From: Hyphomicrobiales bacterium
GTDB lineage: Bacteria; Pseudomonadota; Alphaproteobacteria; Rhizobiales; Aestuariivirgaceae
Length of the DNA stretch: 13,090 nucleotides
NCBI GenBank assembly: GCA_020029455.1
Contig: JAIBJH010000047.1
Coordinates: 1 to 13,090, forward strand
Direction of reading: 5' to 3'
In this document: positions 6,878 to 13,090 of the stretch, piece after piece
Layout of the letters: each line of letters opens with the position of its first letter
Position numbering within the stretch: the first letter of the stretch is position 1
Made by a program: the position numbers and the translations under genes
Notes under the pieces: generated by a model
The model's database searches: none
Told to the model about the DNA's origin: nothing
The model's input: only the letters and a program-made list of their open reading frames with translations

Positions 6878-7639
6878 TCAGCCCGTCACCATCCTGTAGA
6901 CGGCAATTCCGACGGCCAGCATTCCGACCGCAATGGTGAGCGGCTGTTTGGGCGCAACCCGTGCCAGCCAGCCTCCGGCAAGAGCAGCGGGCACTCCGCC
7001 GATGACAAGTCCCGCCACCGGATAGGCCACGGCCTTCCAATCGGCGCCGCCTTCCCAATGGCCGATGGCAAATGCAATGAGATAGGCCGCAAAAACGACG
7101 ACGCTGACGACGAATTCCGAAAAATTGCTGGAGCCAATAGCATAGCGGCTCTCCGCACCTGATCCCAGGATGCTTGTGGTGACGATTGGCCCCCAGCTTC
7201 CGCCGATGCCCTCAACCAGGCCGCCGACAAATCCCACCAGCCGCTTGTAGGCCGACGAAAGGAGCCGCGGCGTCCGCCCGGTAACGCCGCGCCAGATGAT
7301 CAGTGTGCCGATGAAGTAGAGATAGCCCATCACCAGGGTGTTGAGCCACGGGCCTTTGAGGCTCGTGAGCACAGACATGCCGACGATCCCACCCAGCGAG
7401 CCAAAAATACAGAGCGCGACGACGGTGCTCTTCTCGAGATTCTTATTGATGAAATGGGAAAAAGCAGCCGTGCCGGTCGTTGGAATCTTGGCGGCGTTGA
7501 CGCTTGCCGAAACCAGGGCGGGCGCAATGCCTTGGCCCAAGAGAATTGACGATGAAATGACGCCAAAGCCCATGCCAAGTGCACCGTCGATCAGTTGCGC
7601 GAAAAAACCGACGAGCGCGAAAGCCCAGAAGACGTCCAT
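6878..7639 (-). CDS. TauE/SafE family anion permease (TSUP)
   Basis: A 253-residue inner-membrane protein of the TauE/SafE (TSUP) family, which moves sulfite, sulfoacetate, sulfate or other small anions. Several hydrophobic helices are evident, and the family's two-repeat build is visible: LIDGALGMGFGVISSS near the N-terminus (about 16-31) and FVGGLVEGIGGSWGPIVTTSIL (about 136-157) as its counterpart. It is the last gene of the minus-strand cys operon, 27 nt after cysH, so a sulfur oxyanion is the likely cargo: either sulfate or sulfite uptake to feed the pathway, or export of excess toxic sulfite. Direction is not decidable from sequence. The ATG at 7639 is preceded by a weak G-rich stretch only. 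Its stop codon abuts that of the convergent metZ. Confidence 0.9.
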   Translation of the reverse strand: MDVFWAFALVGFFAQLIDGALGMGFGVISSSILLGQGIAPALVSASVNAAKIPTTGTAAFSHFINKNLEKSTVVALCIFGSLGGIVGMSVLTSLKGPWLNTLVMGYLYFIGTLIIWRGVTGRTPRLLSSAYKRLVGFVGGLVEGIGGSWGPIVTTSILGSGAESRYAIGSSNFSEFVVSVVVFAAYLIAFAIGHWEGGADWKAVAYPVAGLVIGGVPAALAGGWLARVAPKQPLTIAVGMLAVGIAVYRMVTG

Positions 7640-7666
7640 ATAATGGCCCCACCCTTGCCGCTGAAA

Positions 7667-8410
7667 CTAGACGCCCGCCGCTTGACGTATTTCCGTGCGG
7701 ATCACTGTACCATTGGCCGAGAAGTGAATGCCGCATTCTGTCTTTTCTGTGCCCGCCCAGCGGCCCGCACGTGGATCATCATCACTGCCGCCAGCCGTTG
7801 TGCAAGGCACGCAGCCGATTGAGCGATAGCCCTGCAGCGCCAGGGGATGTGAAGGCAGATGGTGTGACTGCATGTAGGCGCGCAGATCCAATGCTGAGAA
7901 CGCAGCCAGCGGCTCAATCTTGATCTTGCCGTCTTGCATCGAAATGAAATCCAGCGAGGTGCGCGATGCGCCATGATAGCGCTTGCGGCCCGAAATCAGG
8001 ATGTCAAATTCCTTCTGTGCGGCGCGCATTGGAACAGTCTTGCGATAGTGGCAGCACTTGTCTTTGCTGAACTGATGGAGATCGCCTGCCGGATCATGCC
8101 GCGCCAGGTCGTCCGGATCTGGCTTCACATGGCGCACATCCGTGAGGCCAAGTTCCTTCGTCAGCTGTTCGACATAGGCCAGAGTTTCCGGAAAGAGCTT
8201 TTCTGTATCGAGAAAGAGTACCGGCAGGTTGGGATCGATCTCCGAAACCATGTGCAGCAACACCGCTGACTCCGCCCCGAACGATGAGAGGAGCGCCACC
8301 TTGCCGGGCGCTGCCTTGATGATGTTAGCCACCAGCTCACGGCCTTCCAGGCCTGCGTGGCTCTCCACCAGGTCATTTAACAAAAGGTCTTTTGGCGTAT
8401 TATCCAGCAT
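7667..8410 (-). CDS. cysH: Adenylyl-sulfate (APS) reductase, thioredoxin-type
   Basis: The 247-residue enzyme reduces adenylyl sulfate (APS) to sulfite and AMP with thioredoxin as donor. The nucleotide-binding SSFGAESAV loop is at 42-50 and LDTEKLFPET at 67-76. Cys119-Cys120 and Cys200/Cys203 are the four ligands of a [4Fe-4S] cluster; their presence marks the APS-reducing branch of CysH, because PAPS reductases such as that of E. coli lack them. The catalytic cysteine is Cys226 in the C-terminal ECGIHF. I chose the ATG at 8410, which starts before the conserved fold; the frame runs open upstream to 8713, but that part overlaps DUF934 antisense-free in another frame and has a non-coding composition. 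The start overlaps the end of the DUF934 gene by 11 bp, a sign of translational coupling. ATP sulfurylase (cysDN or sat) is not in the window. Confidence 0.94.
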   Translation of the reverse strand: MLDNTPKDLLLNDLVESHAGLEGRELVANIIKAAPGKVALLSSFGAESAVLLHMVSEIDPNLPVLFLDTEKLFPETLAYVEQLTKELGLTDVRHVKPDPDDLARHDPAGDLHQFSKDKCCHYRKTVPMRAAQKEFDILISGRKRYHGASRTSLDFISMQDGKIKIEPLAAFSALDLRAYMQSHHLPSHPLALQGYRSIGCVPCTTAGGSDDDPRAGRWAGTEKTECGIHFSANGTVIRTEIRQAAGV

Positions 8411-8916
8411 GGGGCTGCTCTTCCCATGCGGCAAAGCCCTGGTGGCGCTGCGACCAGACTTCGCGCTCGTCTGCGGCATGCGTGAAGCCACGCTGATAGG
8501 TGAGCGCCATCTGGCGCGCCGCCTTCTGCCACATCTCAAGCGGAAAGCGTTCCGACACTTCGAACGTGTCGATGCCGACCTGCAGCATGAACTGCAGCTG
8601 GTCTGGCAATAGATTGCCAGTGGCGCGCAACTCTCCACGATAGCCATCAAGTCGTAATTGCCGCGCCAGCGAATAGGAGCGGCCATCGGTGAAGGAAGGA
8701 AAAGCCAGGACAATCAGCGCAAGGCGCGATACGTATGGCGCCAATTCTTCCGCTCGCAACGTGTTCGGCACCGCAACGCCAAGAAGGCCCGTGTGCTTGG
8801 CGAGCGTGTCCCATTCCTTCTGAAGGCGTGCGAACGACACGATGGCGCGCGCGCCTTCGGCAAGCGGCGCATCATCCGCGAGCGTTGCCCAGGCATCAGC
8901 CACGAAGGCATTGTTT

Positions 8917-8930
<14 letters not shown>
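8400..8930 (-). CDS. DUF934 protein of the sulfite reduction operon
   Basis: A 176-residue protein of the DUF934 family (PF06073), known mainly from its steady position beside sulfite reductase and cysH in proteobacteria; its biochemical role is not established to my knowledge. Recognisable stretches are DAPLAEGARAIVSF in the N-terminal part and LRLDGYRGELRATGNLLPDQLQFMLQVGIDTFEV in the second half. It has no signal peptide, membrane segment or cysteine cluster. The ATG at 8930 is chosen because AAGGAGG (8943-8937) lies 6 nt upstream; a start at 8960 would add ten residues without such a site. It overlaps the end of cysI by 14 bp and the start of cysH by 11 bp, so the three should be made together. 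A role as an assembly or electron-delivery factor for the reductases is only inference. Confidence 0.9.
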
Positions 8931-10572
<1,642 letters not shown>

Positions 10573-10576
10573 GGGA

Positions 10577-10915
10577 CTAACCTTCTACGGCGGCAAAGCT
10601 GCCTGCCGTTCCTTCTGCCTGCTTGCCGAGATCGAGGCGCACCGTTGGCCCCTGTGCCCGGATGCGCTCACGGATATGCGAAGCGCGGATCTTGCCGTTC
10701 ACCCGCTCGGCATCGAAGAGATAGGAGCCTGTGACGAGCGTTGCCTTTTCATCTTCCTTGGCGCGCGCTTCGAGTGCTGCAACAGCTTGCGGCTCCTGCG
10801 CCAGAACAGCTTCATCAATCGCCATGGCCCACACGCCGGCTCGAGTGAGGAACACGACCTCACCATCGCGCAGACGGTTGGCAGTCATCACCTGGCCCTT
10901 TTCAATCTCGCTCAT
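10577..10915 (-). CDS. DUF2849 protein of the sulfite reduction operon
   Basis: A 112-residue protein of the DUF2849 family (PF11011). Recognised features are the start TANRLRDGEVVFLTRAGVWAMAI (about 11-33) and the later RASHIRERIRAQGPTVRLDL (about 77-96). It has no cysteine, signal peptide or membrane segment. In alphaproteobacteria this family sits between cysG and the sulfite reductase, and its function is unknown to me. Its start codon overlaps the stop of cysG as ATGA (10915-10912), and its stop is 4 nt before cysI, so its amount is likely tied to both. The small size would suit an accessory factor, for example in siroheme handover, but nothing in the sequence proves this. Confidence 0.88.
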   Translation of the reverse strand: MSEIEKGQVMTANRLRDGEVVFLTRAGVWAMAIDEAVLAQEPQAVAALEARAKEDEKATLVTGSYLFDAERVNGKIRASHIRERIRAQGPTVRLDLGKQAEGTAGSFAAVEG

Positions 10916-11916
10916 GATGCGGCCCTCAAGGCTGCCTCGCGGATGTCTTCACGGAGGGGAAAAGGAAGTACGTTTGCTTCCGCAGCTTCGCCTTCGATGC
11001 CCGGCACGACTTCATCCGCAATGCCAGAAAGAGTGTTCTGGGGGTTACCCCGCACCAGATAAACAACATTGAGGCCGCTCTTTGCCTCGCGCTCCAGAAT
11101 GGCTTCGATGTCGTGTGCCTGTGTTGACACAGCAATGCGCACCGCATCGCGCCGCGCCATTTCGAGAATGGCGGCGGGGACAAGGCGGTCATAGACGATG
11201 ACATCTGCTTCCTGCAGCTTGCGCTGCGCCTTGAGCGTCAGAAGTTCCGGGTCGCCAGGACCGGTGCCGACGAGCGAAATGTGGCCCGTGTGTACGGTCC
11301 TGGCCCCGTAAATGGCATCCGTCAGGGAGAGATCGAAGGCCACATTATCATCGGAAAGAAAGGCATCACGCGGGGCGCCGAAGAAGAATTCCTGCCAGAA
11401 GGCGCGGCGGCGCGTGCCCTTGGGCACCAGCCCCGCAATCTTTTCACGCAGGGTTTGCGCCTTGGCCGCCAGCGCACCAAGACGTGCCGGGAGCAGGGCG
11501 TCAATCTTGGCGCGAAGCCCCATGGCGAGCACGGGAGCAGCACCTTCAGTGCCAATGGCGATCACCACGGGATCGCGGTCAACGATTGACGGCACCAGGA
11601 ATGTGGAAATGTCTGCCTGGTCCACGGCGTTGACTGGAATGCCGCGGGCCTGCGCATCGGCGGAAACCTGGGCGTTGAATGCCGGATCGGCGGAATAGAC
11701 GAGGCGCGCCCCATCAAGATGTTCGGCGGCATAATGCTTGGCGCGCCAGACGACTCGCCCATTGGCCGCAAGCTCTTCGTGAATCTCGGGGGCAATGACT
11801 TCGATGCGGGCATCGGTCTTGAGCAGCAGCCTGACCTTGCGCAAAGCCTCTTCGTTGCCGCCAACGACCACAACCTTGGCCTTTGCCAGATCAAGAAACA
11901 CCGGAAAATAGCGCAT
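10912..11916 (-). CDS. cysG: Siroheme synthase CysG with shortened methyltransferase domain
   Basis: The 334-residue protein starts with the precorrin-2 dehydrogenase/sirohydrochlorin ferrochelatase half (about 1-205). This has an NAD-binding VVVVGGNEEALRK (15-27), VNAVD with Asp99 at the place of the catalytic aspartate of Salmonella CysG, and IGTEGAAPVLA. From about 212 it enters the uroporphyrinogen-III methyltransferase domain: LVGTGPGDPELLTLKA and ADVIVYDRLV are well kept. It then diverges: the family's GKRxGxH and RLKGGDPFIFGRG motifs are replaced by a poor remnant (SGLNVVYLVRGNPQ, 280-292), and the chain stops at 334, whereas full CysG has roughly 460-480 residues. Siroheme ring closure and iron insertion should work; the methyltransferase step probably needs a separate CobA/SUMT. 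It is the first gene of the cys operon; GGAGAAGG precedes the ATG at 11916. Confidence 0.9.
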   Translation of the reverse strand: MRYFPVFLDLAKAKVVVVGGNEEALRKVRLLLKTDARIEVIAPEIHEELAANGRVVWRAKHYAAEHLDGARLVYSADPAFNAQVSADAQARGIPVNAVDQADISTFLVPSIVDRDPVVIAIGTEGAAPVLAMGLRAKIDALLPARLGALAAKAQTLREKIAGLVPKGTRRRAFWQEFFFGAPRDAFLSDDNVAFDLSLTDAIYGARTVHTGHISLVGTGPGDPELLTLKAQRKLQEADVIVYDRLVPAAILEMARRDAVRIAVSTQAHDIEAILEREAKSGLNVVYLVRGNPQNTLSGIADEVVPGIEGEAAEANVLPFPLREDIREAALRAAS

Positions 11917-11948
11917 CTGCCTTCTCCATAAGCCTAAAAATGGCCCTC

Positions 11949-11982
11949 GTTCGTCACAACGGAACTACCTTCCGGCAGTTCC
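11949..11982. promoter_or_regulatory. Candidate operator of the cys operon
   Basis: In the 181-bp region between cysG and the divergent XRE-cupin gene, GTTC-N9-GAAC (11949-11965) resembles the motif in front of the regulator and peroxiredoxin genes but has one extra spacer base. It overlaps a second dyad, GGAACT-N10-AGTTCC (11961-11982). A TAATAT element on the minus strand (11988-11983) could be the -10 box of the cys operon, which would put these repeats just downstream of the start of transcription, a position suited to repression. No good -35 box was found. Confidence 0.4.
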
Positions 11983-12055
11983 ATATTAGCCAAAACCCCG
12001 ATATTTCTTGCTTTTTTGCAATTTTCAGGCCAAATATGCCTGCGTTCGGCGTTTC

Positions 12056-12079
12056 GTTCGGAATAACGAACAAGAGTTC
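12056..12079 (+). promoter_or_regulatory. Operator-like motif in front of the XRE-cupin gene
   Basis: GTTC-N8-GAAC-N4-GTTC with a 5-bp-arm core dyad, GTTCG-GAATAA-CGAAC (12056-12071). The same layout occurs in the peroxiredoxin promoter, and 12055-12073 match 1851-1869 at 18 of 19 positions. A further half-site, CGTTCGG, lies at 12043-12049. The site is 19 nt before the start codon, where a bound regulator would block transcription, so autoregulation is the simplest reading. Confidence 0.65.
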
Positions 12080-12097
12080 TATAGAAGGATACGGCAG

Positions 12098-12709
12098 ATG
12101 TCAACGCGGCCGCGCAGGAAGGCAAACGGCAACGGAGAGGAGGACGGGGGCCAGCTCGGCGCCACCATCCAGCGCCTGCGCAAGGCCTATAATATGTCCC
12201 TCGGCGACCTGTCGGAACACTCGGGGGTTGCAAAGTCCATCATTTCGCAGATCGAGCGCAACGAAACCAACCCAACCCTTTCCACGGTTATGAAGCTCTC
12301 CCGCGCGCTGGACACTACGGTGGACGAGGTGTTGCGCAGCGAAACCAGGTCACTCTTCATCGATCACCAGAGCAAGTCCGGTATTCCCATGCTGGAAAGC
12401 CAGGACGGCCTTTGCCGCCTCGCCATCGCGGGTCCTCTCAATCTCGTCGATTTCTTCCAGTGGTATGATTTCCACGCCAAGCCCAAGGGCGTGCTGGAGT
12501 CATCCCCCCATCCGCCGGGCACCATCGAGCATCTCTATCTCGTGACGGGCGAACTGGAAGTGACAACCGGCGGCGAGACGAAAATCCTGAAGCATGGCGA
12601 AGCACTGCGCTTCCGCGCCGATGTGCCCCACAAGATTGTCAATATCGGCGGCACCTCCGCCCATGCCGTGATGATGCTGACGCTCAGGCAGTTTGGAGCC
12701 GCGCAGTAG
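12098..12709 (+). CDS. XRE family transcriptional regulator with cupin domain
   Basis: A 203-residue regulator. Residues 20-80 form an XRE/Cro-type helix-turn-helix (RLRKAYNMSLGDLSEHSGVAKSIISQIERNETNPTLSTVMKLSRAL), and residues about 138-196 a small cupin barrel (IEHLYLVTGELEVTTGGETKILKHGEALRFRADVPHKI) that would bind the signal. The N-terminal tail is basic, then acidic. This HTH-cupin build is shared with SutR/YdcN and PuuR-type regulators. Its position, divergent from cysG and the sulfite reduction operon, points to control of sulfur assimilation; the effector cannot be read from the sequence. The ATG at 12098 is chosen because GAAGGA (12084-12089) lies 8 nt upstream and the HTH follows at a normal distance. 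A TTG at 12008 in the same frame would run through the operator motif and is rejected. Autoregulation is likely from the operator just upstream. Confidence 0.92.
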   Translation: MSTRPRRKANGNGEEDGGQLGATIQRLRKAYNMSLGDLSEHSGVAKSIISQIERNETNPTLSTVMKLSRALDTTVDEVLRSETRSLFIDHQSKSGIPMLESQDGLCRLAIAGPLNLVDFFQWYDFHAKPKGVLESSPHPPGTIEHLYLVTGELEVTTGGETKILKHGEALRFRADVPHKIVNIGGTSAHAVMMLTLRQFGAAQ

Positions 12710-12809
12710 TTCGCTGACAGATTTGCCGGAGCGGCCCCTTGGAGCGGATTTGGCCATATCCCTTAAGTACAGGATTTCGCAGTAAAAACCTATATCTTGA
12801 AAATAGTCC

Positions 12810-12838
12810 TTGACACCGCGCGGTGAAAATGCTACTTC
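12810..12838 (+). promoter_or_regulatory. Promoter of the candidate 6S RNA
   Basis: TTGACA (12810-12815) and TACTTC (12833-12838) are separated by exactly 17 nt, a good match to a sigma-70-type promoter on the plus strand. No credible reading frame follows; instead a strongly structured segment starts about 10 nt downstream, which suggests a non-coding transcript starting near 12845. Confidence 0.6.
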
Positions 12839-12844
12839 TCGCTA

Positions 12845-12980
12845 CATTCCAGAAGTGGGTCACCGCTTCCATCCCTCTCCCAGCAATAGTCTTGAGAAGA
12901 TCACGAAGACGACGTGGGAGAGAAATCTCGGGGAGTGAACTTCTGGCTGCCGGGCGCACTCACGCAAAGATGCTCGGCAA
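12845..12980 (+). ncRNA. ssrS: Candidate 6S RNA
   Basis: The segment folds in the form of 6S RNA, the product-like RNA that occupies the active site of sigma-70 RNA polymerase. A perfect 8-bp closing stem (12849-12856 CCAGAAGT with 12939-12946 ACTTCTGG) encloses a large two-sided bubble (12857-12874 and 12923-12938). A second perfect 8-bp stem follows (12875-12882 CTCTCCCA with 12915-12922 TGGGAGAG), capped by a 5-bp stem (12889-12893 with 12906-12910). A further hairpin lies downstream (12948-12955 with 12972-12979, one G-U pair). A consensus-like promoter lies in front. The ends are estimates, and no U-rich terminator is seen. The call rests on structure, not on a sequence match; another structured small RNA remains possible. 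Confidence 0.6.
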
Positions 12981-13090
12981 GGGTGGCGCGCCGCCGCCGT
13001 CATGACCTCGTAAAACCGAAAATGCAAAATCAGGAGAAATCACCAGTACCGGAAAACTCAAACCAATTCCCGACCCGACTTTTAACCCGA
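12981..13090. other. Downstream tail without a recognised gene
   Basis: GC-rich repeats of GCC/GGC (12980-13000) could form a short stem. From 13022 a frame beginning with ATG stays open to the window edge, but it has no convincing ribosome-binding site and a codon composition unlike the genes of this window, so I do not call it a gene. In many proteobacteria ssrS is followed by a ygfA-type gene; the sequence here is too short to test that. Confidence 0.35.

Noticed and set aside
8411..8713. N-terminal extension of cysH by 101 codons
   Set aside because: The extension lies over the DUF934 gene in a different frame, is rich in Arg, Ser and Cys, and matches nothing in the CysH family; the ATG at 8410 gives a normal-length enzyme.
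12008..12097. Upstream TTG start of the XRE-cupin regulator
   Set aside because: It would make the operator and ribosome-binding site part of the coding region; the ATG at 12098 has GAAGGA at good spacing.
12823..13005. Plus-strand open frame of 60 codons over the candidate 6S RNA
   Set aside because: It has no domain and the region is better explained by perfect stem pairing behind a promoter.
13022..13090. Open frame reaching the right window edge
   Set aside because: Its codon use is A-rich at third positions, unlike the other genes, and there is no ribosome-binding site; too short to judge.

Overview
The window reads as chromosomal DNA from a GC-rich alphaproteobacterium, most likely of the Rhizobiales/Hyphomicrobiales type. 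This rests on the gene order cysG - DUF2849 - sulfite reductase - DUF934 - cysH, on a bacterial transglutaminase-like (BTLCP/DUF920) secreted protein, on REP-like intergenic palindromes, and on very tight gene packing. The taxon is inferred from gene content, not measured.

Left part (1-5090): a nested palindromic repeat (1-110) and a gene-free leader precede a secreted BTLCP protein (395-1009), which ends in a clear Rho-independent terminator followed by a pair of REP-like hairpins. A 1-Cys peroxiredoxin (minus strand) and an unrecognised Cys-rich, possibly transglutaminase-fold protein (plus strand) diverge from a shared intergenic region carrying a striking operator-like motif. A large flavoprotein of the dimethylglycine/sarcosine dehydrogenase type, with an aminomethyltransferase half, follows on the minus strand.

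Middle and right part (5256-12709): this is a sulfur block. A rhodanese and O-succinylhomoserine sulfhydrylase (metZ) form a plus-strand pair. A long minus-strand operon runs cysG, DUF2849, cysI, DUF934, cysH, tauE/safE. It makes siroheme, reduces APS to sulfite and sulfite to sulfide, and ends in a TSUP anion permease; MetZ can fix the sulfide into homocysteine. Four of the five operon junctions overlap or are 4 nt apart. An XRE-cupin regulator diverges from the operon and is its obvious candidate regulator. Its own promoter region carries a 19-bp sequence that matches the peroxiredoxin promoter region at 18 of 19 positions.

Right end (12710-13090): no convincing protein gene. A TTGACA promoter drives a sequence that folds as closing stem - large internal bubble - terminal stem-loop, the architecture of 6S RNA.

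Main points for follow-up: the shared operator (a possible sulfur/redox regulon of the XRE-cupin protein), the candidate 6S RNA, and a CysG whose methyltransferase domain has lost about half its length. I found no phage, transposase, CRISPR or defence system.
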